From Methylococcales bacterium (GTDB lineage Bacteria > Pseudomonadota > Gammaproteobacteria > Methylococcales > Methylomonadaceae): DNA of 64,000 nucleotides. A program made the position numbers and the translations under genes. Where the stretch lies: positions 2,280,553-2,344,552 of the forward strand of contig JAUZSN010000002.1 in NCBI GenBank assembly GCA_030949405.1. Reading direction: 5' to 3'. Each line of letters begins with the position of its first letter. The stretch's first letter is position 1. This document shows positions 37,320-46,283 of this stretch, piece by piece. A model generated the notes under the pieces. It did no database searches and was not told the origin of the DNA. It saw only the letters and a program-made list of their open reading frames with translations.

Positions 37320-38681
37320 ATGTTGTCTCGTTACCAATTTTTAATTTTTATTTTTTTAGGAATGATGGCTACCTCGTTAGAGGCTGCATTACCTAGTCAT
37401 GATGACAAAGGAACACCTTTACCTTCATTATCGTCGATGTTAAAACAGGTTAACCCTGCGGTTGTTAATATTTCTACCTTTTCAACCGCTCAAAAAACGT
37501 ATAACCCGCTCTTAAACGATCCTTTTTTCAAGCATTTTTTTCAAATTCCTAAACAACACCCAGGACAACAACAGCGACGAAAAAAACAACAGAGTGCAGG
37601 TTCGGGGGTTATTATTAACAAAGCAGAAGGGTTGGTTGTTACCAATCATCATGTGGTTAATAATGCCGATGAAGTTCATGTTGCTTTAATTGATGGTCGT
37701 AGTTTTCCTGCTAAAATTGTAGGCCATGATCCTGAGTTAGATATTGCGTTACTTAAAATAGACGCTGATAATTTAAATGAAGTTCCGCTTGCAAACTCGG
37801 ATTTATTGGAAGTCGGCGATTTTGCCGTTGCCATTGGGAACCCTTTTGGCTTAGGGCAAACGGTGACCACGGGGATTATTAGTGCATTAGGGCGAACAGG
37901 TCTTGGAATAGAAGGGTACGAAAATTTTATTCAGACGGATGCCTCGATTAACCCAGGTAATTCAGGCGGCGCCTTAGTGAGTTTAAAAGGTGAGTTAATT
38001 GGTATTAATACCGCCATTATTGCGCCTTCGGGAGGTAATGTAGGAATCGGGTTTGCTATACCAATTAATATAGTTAAAGCCAGCGTTCAACAAATACAGC
38101 AGTATGGCGAAGTTAGGCGTGGGCAGATTGGCGTAACTATTCAAGATATTAATCCTGAGTTACGGCGTGCATTTAATTTAAAAAATGGTCAGCAAGGCGT
38201 TTTAGTTACTGGTGTCATCAATCATTCATCGGCTCAAAAAGCGGGGATAAAACCAGGCGATGTGATTATTAATATTGACGACAAGCCAACGACCTCAACA
38301 GGGCAATTACGAACGCGCATTGGTATTAAAAGCATAGGGGATAGCGTGGTAGTCGCTTTGATTAGAATGGGCAATTTAAAACAGTTTACTGTTAAAGTTG
38401 GTAAAAATGAAAATAAAGAGAATAAGGGTTTAAATCATAAATTATTAGTAGGGCTACAGTTAGAAAATAATAGTCAAGGGCAGGGAGTTATTATTATAGG
38501 GATGAAACCTAATTCTTTTGCAGCGTCCAAAGGCTTACGCCGAGGCGATATTATTTTAGGAGTCAATAAACAAGTAGCTAATACAATCAATGAGTTAAAA
38601 TCTATTTTACAGAAGAATGATAAAAATATTTTATTGCTGATAAATCGTCAGGGGCGCATATTTTATTCAGTTATTCGTTAA
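37320..38681 (+). CDS. periplasmic Do-type serine protease (DegP/DegQ family)
   Basis: The 453-residue protease degrades or refolds damaged envelope proteins in the periplasm. It has a signal peptide (to about residue 22, ...LEAALP), the catalytic triad His in TNHHVVNNADEV, Asp in DPELDIALLKID and Ser in NPGNSGGALVSL, and two PDZ domains at about 255-345 and 370-450. The ATG at 37320 is chosen over 37251 because the signal peptide starts there and AGGAA precedes it. The second PDZ is short, as in DegQ-like proteins. It is transcribed opposite to the hybrid kinase. Confidence 0.92.
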   Translation: MLSRYQFLIFIFLGMMATSLEAALPSHDDKGTPLPSLSSMLKQVNPAVVNISTFSTAQKTYNPLLNDPFFKHFFQIPKQHPGQQQRRKKQQSAGSGVIINKAEGLVVTNHHVVNNADEVHVALIDGRSFPAKIVGHDPELDIALLKIDADNLNEVPLANSDLLEVGDFAVAIGNPFGLGQTVTTGIISALGRTGLGIEGYENFIQTDASINPGNSGGALVSLKGELIGINTAIIAPSGGNVGIGFAIPINIVKASVQQIQQYGEVRRGQIGVTIQDINPELRRAFNLKNGQQGVLVTGVINHSSAQKAGIKPGDVIINIDDKPTTSTGQLRTRIGIKSIGDSVVVALIRMGNLKQFTVKVGKNENKENKGLNHKLLVGLQLENNSQGQGVIIIGMKPNSFAASKGLRRGDIILGVNKQVANTINELKSILQKNDKNILLLINRQGRIFYSVIR

Positions 38682-38713
38682 TAGGTAGAGACGTGAAACA
38701 GAGCGTTTCTACA

Positions 38714-38864
38714 GGCTACCAACTTAAGATGGAACACGTTGAGGTTAAGCCGTTCGTGCTGAGTTTATCGAAGTATAAACGGCTTAACCGTCCGCGCCCT
38801 TCGACTAGGCTCAGGACGAACGGTTAAGCCTTGTTCCATAGTGTTCTGTCTTAAGTTGGTAGCT
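38714..38864. mobile_element. MITE-like element with the same ends as the one in IS copy B
   Basis: GGCTACCAACTTAAGATGGA at 38714 and the complementary TCTTAAGTTGGTAGC ending at 38863 form terminal inverted repeats almost identical to those at 21692-21804 and 63799. The flanks GTTTCTACA and GTCTCTACA are nearly the same and may be an old imperfect target duplication. The interior holds a different inverted repeat with copies of GTTCGT...TGAG...TCGAAG (near 38752 and 38798-38822), a sequence type common as an intergenic repeat in many proteobacteria. It separates the Do protease from the convergent patatin gene. Confidence 0.75.
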
Positions 38865-38884
38865 GTCTCTACACTGATCTATTT

Positions 38885-40639
38885 TTATTTTTTTAGTTTA
38901 GCGATTCTTCCTTGCGCTAAATATAATGGATTAAAGCAGAGTAAGTAAATACGAATAAAAATAGCCCCTGGACTGAATATGACGGCTTTAATAAATCCTT
39001 TGACACCTTGGAAGGGGGCGCGTAAAAAATTTAAAAAAGGTAACAGTGTTAACAACGTTAAGGCGAATTTATTGGCTATCCACAGGGCAAGTATAATTAC
39101 AATAGGATAAACAGGAAATGAACTTAAGACGAATTGTTGTAGTTCAGGCCAGTAATAATAAAGCAGACCGCCGATCGCTAAAATGATGGGAATCCAAAGC
39201 CATACAAAAATTTGCAGAACTTTACCAAAGGTTGATTGAGCAACATCCAATTGTTTAAGATAATCGGGGGTCGGTTTATTCATCCAAGGGGCAATTTGAT
39301 TAAAGGCCCACGACACTTTAGGGGGGGCTTGTGTCTTATTCTCTTTCGAGGTTTGTTTGAGTTGACTTAATTCCGTTGCACTCATTAAGTAGCCATCCCG
39401 CATCAAAGAATACGCTTCTACTTCCGTAAACGCATCTAAATCGGTACGCATTTTAGAAAGTTTTTCTTGGACTTTATCATTAACTCCAAACGCATTCGTT
39501 GTTGATTCGAATATTTCATCTTTTTCAGCAGGTTCGTTGTATTCATTATTCCAGCTGATTTCTCGAACTTCCAACCCTTTACGTAGGTTCATAAAGGCAA
39601 TATTATCAATATTGTCGGTGCGTGCAATTAAGTGTAATAAACCTTCGGTACGCGCACGGTCTTGTAAAATGGTACTGACCCGTAAAAGTGTGGGGATAGG
39701 TTTGGTATCCACTTGACTTTCAAACCCCATTTGTCCTGAAGCATCACTAATAATAAATTGCGTACAGTCGTTATTTAATAAACTTTCTGTTCCTTGGTTA
39801 TCAAAAACGCCGCCATCAACAAGTTGAGGGGTGACTTCTTCTTCTTTATCTCTATTATCATAAAGCCCCTTAATTGATAACGGGGAAAATAATCCTGGAA
39901 CAGAGGCCGAAGCCGCTACAGCATGGCCTAACGAAATATGTTGTTGCTGTTTTACCATACTTTGATAACCATTGCGCGCTCTGCGCAAACGAATAGGTTT
40001 TTTATCAATATAAATAAATTTAGAGGCGGTATCAGGGATATAATTAGAGGGTTCCCCCATTGTTTGTGCCGTAAACTGCCAATTGCGCCCTCCATTTAAA
40101 GTTGTTGCATTTAAGATTAAAATAGGGACTTTAGCAGATCGAGTTGCATTATCTTTTCTTGGAAAAAAGTTACTTTCACAGCCAGGTGGGTAAATTTTTA
40201 AATTTTGCATTTCAATAGGATTACTTTCATCTTCTAACACGGATTGATAAAAATAGTCGTTGTAAAGCTCGGCAATACGACTACTGCGTGAATAATTTGA
40301 ACTGATGAGCATTTTGAAATTTTTTATAAAATTTCCAAATGTAGCCATTCGAATATTTTTTTCAGTCGCTTTTAAAAAATCAACTTCTATGATTTTTACA
40401 ATATCAATATAATCTTGATCGGTAATGTCATCATCAACTTTACTTTCAAGTAATTTTTTAAGATGTAAATAATACAAAGCCCCGATAACAGAGCCGCCTG
40501 ATACGGTAGAAATCACCTCAACTGAACGTAACAATCCTTGTTCAGCCATTTGTGCTAGAATGCCAATATGATAAAAAGAGGCACGAAAACCGCCTCCTGA
40601 AAGACCTAATCCTAATTTTTCGGATGACTGTGTTGACAT
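38885..40639 (-). CDS. patatin-like phospholipase with C-terminal membrane segments
   Basis: The 584-residue protein has the patatin catalytic elements: oxyanion loop GLGLSGGGFRASFYHIGIL, nucleophile Ser in ISTVSGGSVIGALYYL and Asp in PQLVDGGVFDN. The catalytic domain covers about residues 5-380. The C-terminal 110 residues hold two or three hydrophobic segments (IFVWLWIPIILAIGGLLYYYW, YPIVIILALWIANKF), so the enzyme is probably tethered to the inner membrane. It is longer than classic bacterial patatins such as ExoU-type hydrolases' core. Lipid acyl-hydrolase activity is the family role; the substrate is unknown. Confidence 0.85.
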   Translation of the reverse strand: MSTQSSEKLGLGLSGGGFRASFYHIGILAQMAEQGLLRSVEVISTVSGGSVIGALYYLHLKKLLESKVDDDITDQDYIDIVKIIEVDFLKATEKNIRMATFGNFIKNFKMLISSNYSRSSRIAELYNDYFYQSVLEDESNPIEMQNLKIYPPGCESNFFPRKDNATRSAKVPILILNATTLNGGRNWQFTAQTMGEPSNYIPDTASKFIYIDKKPIRLRRARNGYQSMVKQQQHISLGHAVAASASVPGLFSPLSIKGLYDNRDKEEEVTPQLVDGGVFDNQGTESLLNNDCTQFIISDASGQMGFESQVDTKPIPTLLRVSTILQDRARTEGLLHLIARTDNIDNIAFMNLRKGLEVREISWNNEYNEPAEKDEIFESTTNAFGVNDKVQEKLSKMRTDLDAFTEVEAYSLMRDGYLMSATELSQLKQTSKENKTQAPPKVSWAFNQIAPWMNKPTPDYLKQLDVAQSTFGKVLQIFVWLWIPIILAIGGLLYYYWPELQQFVLSSFPVYPIVIILALWIANKFALTLLTLLPFLNFLRAPFQGVKGFIKAVIFSPGAIFIRIYLLCFNPLYLAQGRIAKLKK

Positions 40640-40723
40640 GATATTTATCCTATTGTAATTATTCTAAGATGAAGAAATAGTGTAGCATAACCCTCTGTTT
40701 TTTTGCCTTCTGTGAGTTTATTC

Positions 40724-41500
40724 ATGCCCCTTTTATTGTCCAATGATTACACTAAGCTTGCCGTTCTTTATCAAAATCAAGGGGATATATTAATGTCTCA
40801 ACAACTCGCTGAAAAATTAGCCCTCCCTCTTTATTTATCAACGAGTGAGATTAAAGAGGAACATTTTTTTTTAAGTTATCGTGAAGAAAGGTTAGTTCTT
40901 TTAGATAAAGCACAGCTTAAAAAAGGCGGCTTGAGTGTTAATATTAATGCTCGACCTGGTGAAAAACGCTCTTATCCTGCCCCAAGGCAAAATGATTTAG
41001 CCAAAGCTTTAGGACGAAAAACTAAAACTATTATTGATGCAACGACAGGATGGGGGCAAGATGCCCTTTTTATGTTTCGGATGGGTTATCAGGTTCAATG
41101 TTTTGAACGCTCACCTATGATGGCGGCCTTGTTAGACGATGCTTTTTTGCGTTTAGAAAAATTAGAATGGATGCAAAAACTTCAATTAAATTCGCCTAAA
41201 TTAACCCAAGGGGATGCGATTAAACTCTTAACTACCTTAGATAACGCGCCCGATTGTATTTATCTTGATCCGATGTTTCCGCCTAAACGTAAAAAATCGG
41301 CCTTAGCCAAAAAATCAATGCAACTATTACATACCTTATTAGGGCAAGATGAGGATAAAGATAAGCTCTTTGTAGCAGCAATGGCGGCAACGGCAAAACG
41401 TGTAGTGATAAAAAGTCCTGATTATGCAGAACCTTTAGGCGGTAAGCCCACTGAAAGTTTTAAAGGCAAATTGTTACGTTATGATGTTTATTTAAAATAA
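40724..41500 (+). CDS. rsmJ: 16S rRNA (guanine1516-N2) methyltransferase RsmJ
   Basis: RsmJ methylates G1516 of 16S rRNA. The 258-residue protein has the SAM-binding motif IDATTGWGQDALFMFRMGYQV and the conserved LDPMFPPKRKKSALAKK near the end, which are typical of the YhiQ family. The ATG at 40724 is preferred to the upstream TTG at 40703. Single gene, opposite to the patatin gene. Confidence 0.9.
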   Translation: MPLLLSNDYTKLAVLYQNQGDILMSQQLAEKLALPLYLSTSEIKEEHFFLSYREERLVLLDKAQLKKGGLSVNINARPGEKRSYPAPRQNDLAKALGRKTKTIIDATTGWGQDALFMFRMGYQVQCFERSPMMAALLDDAFLRLEKLEWMQKLQLNSPKLTQGDAIKLLTTLDNAPDCIYLDPMFPPKRKKSALAKKSMQLLHTLLGQDEDKDKLFVAAMAATAKRVVIKSPDYAEPLGGKPTESFKGKLLRYDVYLK

Positions 41501-41587
41501 CGAGGCATTGTTAGCGATTATATTCCTTGGGCTAAAGGCTTTATTTGTGCTGAATTTTAGATTACACATTATAATAGTGCCTTAGAA

Positions 41588-41638
41588 AGTCTAGTTTCTA
41601 AAGAGTGATGATTTAATTCATATCATTCATACTAGACT
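41588..41638 (+). promoter_or_regulatory. inverted repeat in the fhcD leader
   Basis: AGTCTAGT at 41588-41595 faces ACTAGACT at 41631-41638, with further pairing inside (AGTGATGA with TATCATTCAT). It lies 46 bases before fhcD and could be an RNA hairpin in the leader or an operator. No T-run follows, so it is not a simple terminator. Confidence 0.45.
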
Positions 41639-41683
41639 CCGTATAAAAAATTAATAACTTTAAAAAATTTGGAAAATCAAATT

Positions 41684-42580
41684 ATGATTATCAACGGTGT
41701 CAGTATTGATGAAACCTTCGCCGAAGCGTTTCCTATGAAAGCTACGCGGGTTATTATTACCGCGCAAACGCCTCAATGGGCCTATAACTCGGCACAATCA
41801 ATGACAGGGTTTGCAACGTCTGTTATTGGTTGTGGTTGTGAAGCCGATATTGAGAAAATACTCCCTGCCTCTGAAACACCCGACGGTCGCCCTGGTGTAT
41901 CTGTTATGATTTTTGCTATGGGTGGCAAAAGTTTAATGAAACAATTAGAGAATAGAGCAGGGCAGAGTGTATTAACCTCCCCAACATCCGCTTTATTTTC
42001 AGGGATAGATGGCGGAAAACGTATTCCTTTAGGTAAAAATTTACGTTATTTTGGCGATGGTTTTCAAACATCCAAGTTAATTGATGACAAGCGTTATTGG
42101 CGAATTCCTGTGATGGATGGTGAGTTTCTAGTTGAAGAAACAACGGGGCAAGTTGAAGCGATTGGTGGTGGAAATTTAATTGTTTTGGCAACATCAGAAG
42201 TCGATGCGTTAACGGCCTGTGAAAAAGCCGTTGAAGAAATGCGTAAAATTCCTAATATAATCTTACCCTTTCCTGGGGGTGTCGTTCGTTCGGGTTCAAA
42301 AGTAGGCTCTAAATATAAGGCATTAAGTGCATCAAGTAATGATGCTTTTTGTCCTACATTAAAAGGGATTACGAAAACAGAATTATCAGCTGAAATTGAA
42401 TCGGTAATGGAAATTGTTATTGATGGGTTAACGGAAGACGATATTAAAAAAGCGATGCGCGTGGGCATTGAAACCTTTTGTTCTATCGGTGCTTACAATG
42501 GGATTAAACGAATTAGTGCTGGAAATTATGGCGGTAAATTAGGTCCGTATCATTTCCATTTACAGGAGATTATGGCATGA
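41684..42580 (+). CDS. fhcD: formylmethanofuran:tetrahydromethanopterin formyltransferase
   Basis: This enzyme (Ftr in archaea, FhcD in methylotrophs) moves formyl groups between tetrahydromethanopterin and a methanofuran analogue in the oxidation of formaldehyde to formate. The 298-residue protein starts IINGVSIDETFAEAFPMKATR and has the typical GFATSVIGCGCEADIE, DGRPGVSVMIF and FPGGVVRSGSKVGSKY blocks. Family length is about 300. The in-frame start at 41669 is ignored because homologues begin at MIING. It overlaps fhcC by four bases. The hydrolase subunits FhcA and FhcB are not in the window. Confidence 0.95.
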   Translation: MIINGVSIDETFAEAFPMKATRVIITAQTPQWAYNSAQSMTGFATSVIGCGCEADIEKILPASETPDGRPGVSVMIFAMGGKSLMKQLENRAGQSVLTSPTSALFSGIDGGKRIPLGKNLRYFGDGFQTSKLIDDKRYWRIPVMDGEFLVEETTGQVEAIGGGNLIVLATSEVDALTACEKAVEEMRKIPNIILPFPGGVVRSGSKVGSKYKALSASSNDAFCPTLKGITKTELSAEIESVMEIVIDGLTEDDIKKAMRVGIETFCSIGAYNGIKRISAGNYGGKLGPYHFHLQEIMA

Positions 42581-43389
42581 GTGCATTAACCTTTAAATTA
42601 AAAACAAAACCAAGTCAGCGTGTTGATATGTCACCTTTAGTTTGCCATTTATTGAAGGATAAAAGCCCTAGCGATATAGGGTCTATTGAATTAGTGAGTG
42701 GTAAATCTCAGATTCGTGTGGATCAATTATTTCACATTTCAGGTTTTGATACGCAGAATATTATTATAGATAATAGCTGTGAAAAATTAGATTTTATTGC
42801 CAAATCCTTAGAAGCGGGGAAGGTAACCGTTAACGGTAATGTGGGGGCTTATTTAGCCCAAGAAATGAAGTCAGGAACCGTTGAAATTAATGGTAATACG
42901 GGTATTTTTGCCGCGTGTGAAATGAAACAAGGTTTATTGACTATTAAAGGGAATGCAGGCGATTTTTTAGGCGGGGCCTTAATTGGAAATAAACAGGGAA
43001 TGAAGGGGGGAACTGTTTTAGTTAAAGGCAATGCGGGTGATCGCGTAGGGGATCACATGCGTCGTGGATTAATATTGGTTGAAGGTAATGTCGGTGATTA
43101 TTGCGGCTCTCGAATGACCGCAGGAACTATTGCGGTGATGGGCGTTACAGGAAAATTTTTAGGCTATGCCATGCGTAGGGGCACCTTATTATTATGGCAA
43201 TCACCTAAATTATCCGCTACCTTTAATGATTGTGGCTCTCATACGCTGTCATTTTTACCGATGTTGTTTAAATCCTTTAAAAAACTGAACTCTAAGTTTT
43301 CGGATGTTAATTCTGCGTTTAATCGCGCGCAACGTTATGTCGGCGATGTTGCTGAAATAGGGCGTGGTGAAATTTTAGTAAAGCTTTAG
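42577..43389 (+). CDS. fhcC: formyltransferase/hydrolase complex subunit FhcC
   Basis: FhcC is the small structural subunit of the formyltransferase/hydrolase complex, related to subunit C of formylmethanofuran dehydrogenase. The 270-residue protein has the family's repeated beta-helix turns (VTVNGNVGAYLAQEMKSG, VEINGNTGIFAACEMKQG, LTIKGNAGDFLGG, LVKGNAGDRVGDHMRRG, ILVEGNVGDYCGSRM). Its ATG lies in the stop of fhcD (ATGA). In other methylotrophs fhcD and fhcC usually lie in one cluster with fhcA and fhcB; here the cluster is split after these two. Confidence 0.93.
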   Translation: MSALTFKLKTKPSQRVDMSPLVCHLLKDKSPSDIGSIELVSGKSQIRVDQLFHISGFDTQNIIIDNSCEKLDFIAKSLEAGKVTVNGNVGAYLAQEMKSGTVEINGNTGIFAACEMKQGLLTIKGNAGDFLGGALIGNKQGMKGGTVLVKGNAGDRVGDHMRRGLILVEGNVGDYCGSRMTAGTIAVMGVTGKFLGYAMRRGTLLLWQSPKLSATFNDCGSHTLSFLPMLFKSFKKLNSKFSDVNSAFNRAQRYVGDVAEIGRGEILVKL

Positions 43390-43440
43390 GGGGAATAACA
43401 CGAAGAACTTAAGTTAATAGCGTTCTGTCTCGTAGACAGC

Positions 43441-43465
43441 GATAGCCGATAATATATCGGCTATC
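43441..43465. terminator. hairpin between convergent fhcC and response regulator genes
   Basis: GATAGCCGAT pairs perfectly with ATCGGCTATC around AATAT. No T-run follows in either direction, so it may be a transcript-end stabilising hairpin more than a classical terminator. Confidence 0.45.
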
Positions 43466-43472
43466 CAGTGGG

Positions 43473-44150
43473 TTAGCGGGTCTCTTTAGAGACTCGATAA
43501 CCTCGACCGCGTAATGTTTCTATGGGTTTAGTAACCCCTTGAGGATCTATTTTTTTTCGTAACCGCCCTACAAAAACTTCAATAACATTACTGTCACGGT
43601 CAAAATCTTCCTCATAAATATGATCGGTTAATACCGCCTTCGATATAACTTCCCCACGATGAAACATTAAATATTCTAAGACCTTATATTCATAAGCCGT
43701 TAATTCTATAACCTTATCATCGACTAAAACCGTTTGGGCAAGGGTATCTAACTTAATATTCTTATAGATTAAAATAGGTTTAGCATTACCTGTCGAGCGA
43801 CGAATTAGCGCATTAATACGCGCCTGTAACTCTTCATAATGAAACGGTTTCGATAAATAATCATCGGCCCCTGATTCAAGCCCCTCCACTTTATCTTGCC
43901 AACGATTACGTGCCGTTAATAATAAAATGGGCGTGTCAATGTTATTTTCTCGTAGACGTTTAACGAGTTCTATTCCTGAAAAATCAGGCAATCCGATATC
44001 AATAATGGCCACGTCAATAGGATATTCTTTAGCTAAGTAATAGCCTTCTTGCGCATTATAGGCATTATCAACAACAAACCCTTTGCTAATAAAATACTGC
44101 TGTATTTGCTGGCAAAGAATTTTTTCATCTTCAACAATTAAAACTCGCAT
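43473..44150 (-). CDS. OmpR/PhoB-family response regulator
   Basis: The 225-residue regulator has a receiver domain with acidic pocket (VEDEK), phospho-Asp in IDVAIIDIGLPDFSG, Thr in LLLTARN, Lys in LSKPFHYEE, and a C-terminal winged helix (ELTAYEYKVLEYLMFHRGEVISKAVL...ETLRGRGYRV). A cognate sensor kinase gene would usually follow, but the next gene on that side is the convergent fhcC, so this regulator has no adjacent kinase. It is one base from the upstream PepSY gene. Membership of the QseB/PmrA-like group is likely from sequence and from the PepSY neighbour. Confidence 0.9.
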   Translation of the reverse strand: MRVLIVEDEKILCQQIQQYFISKGFVVDNAYNAQEGYYLAKEYPIDVAIIDIGLPDFSGIELVKRLRENNIDTPILLLTARNRWQDKVEGLESGADDYLSKPFHYEELQARINALIRRSTGNAKPILIYKNIKLDTLAQTVLVDDKVIELTAYEYKVLEYLMFHRGEVISKAVLTDHIYEEDFDRDSNVIEVFVGRLRKKIDPQGVTKPIETLRGRGYRVSKETR

Positions 44151-44151
44151 T

Positions 44152-44442
44152 TTACGGATCTTTACGCTTTTCTTTATCTACGTTGTCTAAATTTTCTCCT
44201 GTTTCAGCATCAATTTGAATATGCTGAATGCGTCCTTTCTCAGTTAAAATTTTAATAATATGAATTTCTTTATTTTCTACCGTTTTAGTTTCAGCATTCA
44301 AAACTTTATTTTGAGTATCTTCCGTTATTTTTTTAGTGGCTTCATCAAGGGTGATAGGGGCCGCTGCCTCTTCTTGAGTTTTAGCGAAAGAAATAGCTGA
44401 AAATAAAATAAGTAAGGTAATAATTGGGATAATAGACTTCAT
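44152..44442 (-). CDS. secreted PepSY-domain protein
   Basis: The 96-residue protein has a signal peptide (MKSIIPIITLLILFSAISFA) and one PepSY domain (ITLDEATKKITEDTQNKVLNAETKTVENKEIHIIKILTEKGRIQHIQID), ending with an acidic/basic tail. PepSY proteins of this size often lie beside OmpR-type two-component genes and are thought to act in periplasmic sensing or peptidase inhibition. The response regulator starts one base after its stop, so they form an operon. Confidence 0.8.
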   Translation of the reverse strand: MKSIIPIITLLILFSAISFAKTQEEAAAPITLDEATKKITEDTQNKVLNAETKTVENKEIHIIKILTEKGRIQHIQIDAETGENLDNVDKEKRKDP

Positions 44443-44655
44443 GATTGCTCCACTATGTAAAAAAAGGAAAAAGAAATGCCTTTCTTAGCATTATAATTGA
44501 CGTTTTCTATCACGTTTGATGGTGATTTAAAGTAACTAATGGATTTATACAATTAACGTACCTAAATATCACTATTCAGATACGTTAAAAGCAAAAATTT
44601 AGGATAAATACGCGCGTATAAAATTAGGGTTTGTAGTTCAAAAAATACGATAAGT

Positions 44656-45630
44656 TTAGTGTAAAAAAATGTGCTGAAGGGCACTATTAAACGATTGAGA
44701 AAATGATGCACCTAAATTACTGGCCAGTTTATCCAGTAACCGTTCTTGCGGTGTAAAGTTTAAAGTGTTCTCTGTCCCCATTTCATCTTTTGCAACACTA
44801 TCAATCGTACCAAAGCCATCTGCAAGTCCAAGTTTAACGCCTTTTGCACCCGTCCAGACTAACCCTGAAAACATATCATCGGATTCCACAAGGCGATCAC
44901 CTCGTCCCGTACGAACCGCATCAATAAATTGTTGATGCACTTCATCGAGTAATGCTTGCATGTGTTGGGTTTCTTCTTCATTGGTTGGTGAAAAAGGATC
45001 AAGCATCGCTTTATGAGTCCCAGCGGTTAATAAGCGTCGTTCTACCCCCAGCTTTTCTAAAACATCAACAAAGCCAAATCCGTTCATAATGACCCCAATA
45101 GAGCCAATAATACTTGCGGGACTCACAAAAATTTTATCGCTAGCCGCCGCAATGTAATAGCCTCCAGAGGCACAAATATCACCCACCACAGAATAAATAG
45201 GTAAATCAGGATGTTTCTCTTTAAGCTGTCTTATTTCATCATAGATATAAGCGGATTGAACAGGGCTTCCACCTGGCGAGTTAATATTCAAAATAATACC
45301 TTTAGTATTACTATCCTTAGCCGCCTTTCGTAAGCCATCAATAATACTGTCCGCATTAGCCGTCTCACTTGCAGCAATGACCCCTAAAATATCAATAACC
45401 GCGACATGAGGCTTGTTACCTGTTGAGAAGCCGTCTTTAAATTTAGGATAAAGGGTCATGGCCAAGATACCTAATAAATAGATAAACATCAGCGATTTAA
45501 AAAAATTACTCCATCGACGACTACGACGTTGTTCAACAACCGCCGCTAGAGCCACTTTTTCAAGTATTTCTCGTTCCCATGTTGGTTTTTTTGAGGGGGG
45601 TCTTGGAGGGGCTTGGTTTTCCATTTGCAT
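44656..45630 (-). CDS. sppA: signal peptide peptidase SppA, short form
   Basis: SppA degrades signal peptides left in the inner membrane. This 324-residue form has one membrane anchor (FIYLLGILAMTLYP) after a cytoplasmic N-terminus and one S49 domain with the nucleophile Ser in GDICASGGYYIAAA and the base Lys in AGTHKAMLDPFSP. It is about half of E. coli SppA, which has two S49 domains, but the right size for the short SppA family. It overlaps the phosphatase gene by one base and belongs to the rluC-gph-sppA unit. Confidence 0.9.
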   Translation of the reverse strand: MQMENQAPPRPPSKKPTWEREILEKVALAAVVEQRRSRRWSNFFKSLMFIYLLGILAMTLYPKFKDGFSTGNKPHVAVIDILGVIAASETANADSIIDGLRKAAKDSNTKGIILNINSPGGSPVQSAYIYDEIRQLKEKHPDLPIYSVVGDICASGGYYIAAASDKIFVSPASIIGSIGVIMNGFGFVDVLEKLGVERRLLTAGTHKAMLDPFSPTNEEETQHMQALLDEVHQQFIDAVRTGRGDRLVESDDMFSGLVWTGAKGVKLGLADGFGTIDSVAKDEMGTENTLNFTPQERLLDKLASNLGASFSQSFNSALQHIFLH

Positions 45631-46283
45631 TAGCCTTTTATAAATTCAAGTAATTCAGCCGTTTGATTTAAACAGTGTAACGGTTGATATTGTTGTAATA
45701 ATGTAACTGGGTGCGCGCCACAAGCAACCCCTATCGCTGAAACATGGGCATTAAGTGCCATTTGTAAATCATGACTGGAGTCGCCAACCATTAAGGTATG
45801 CTCGGCGTTTATATTTGCTTGTTGCATAATTTCTTCCAACATTGTTGGATCAGGTTTTGATGTCGTTTCATCCGCACAGCGAGTCGTAAAAAATAGCTCA
45901 GTCATTTGGGTTGCTTGTAAGGCTTTATTTAGGCCAATTCTATTTTTTCCTGTGGCAACGGCTAGTAAAATTTCTGCTTGTTTCAACTCAAATAAGAGCT
46001 CTTTAACGCCTGAAAATAAATCTTGAGGGGTCATCGGTTTAGAAAAAAATTCTTGACTATAACTGTTGGCTAATTTTTGTAATGTGTTGTTATCTGCGTT
46101 TGGAAATAAAATCGTCATCGCTTTAGGCAGACTGAGTCCAATAATATCTTTGACTGCTTGCGAATCAGGCCTATCAACGTCATAATTGAGGGCGGCTGTT
46201 TGCGCACTATGAACAATCCAATCAATTGAATCAACTAAGGTACCATCCCAATCAAAAATAATTAATTTAAAGCGATTGTTCAT
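45630..46283 (-). CDS. HAD-family phosphatase, phosphoglycolate-phosphatase-like
   Basis: The 217-residue enzyme has HAD motifs: nucleophile FDWDGTLVDS, motif II VATGKNRIGL (Thr), Lys in SKPDPTML and motif IV VGDSSHDLQMA. It resembles the phosphatase commonly found between rluC and sppA in gammaproteobacteria. The substrate is not settled; phosphoglycolate is possible, as with many family members. It overlaps rluC by 17 bases and sppA by one. Confidence 0.88.
   Translation of the reverse strand: MNNRFKLIIFDWDGTLVDSIDWIVHSAQTAALNYDVDRPDSQAVKDIIGLSLPKAMTILFPNADNNTLQKLANSYSQEFFSKPMTPQDLFSGVKELLFELKQAEILLAVATGKNRIGLNKALQATQMTELFFTTRCADETTSKPDPTMLEEIMQQANINAEHTLMVGDSSHDLQMALNAHVSAIGVACGAHPVTLLQQYQPLHCLNQTAELLEFIKG

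Noticed and set aside
38705-38873. A perfect target duplication around the 38714 MITE
   Set aside because: The flanks GTTTCTACA and GTCTCTACA differ by one base and the right end of the element has drifted, so the duplication is only suggestive.
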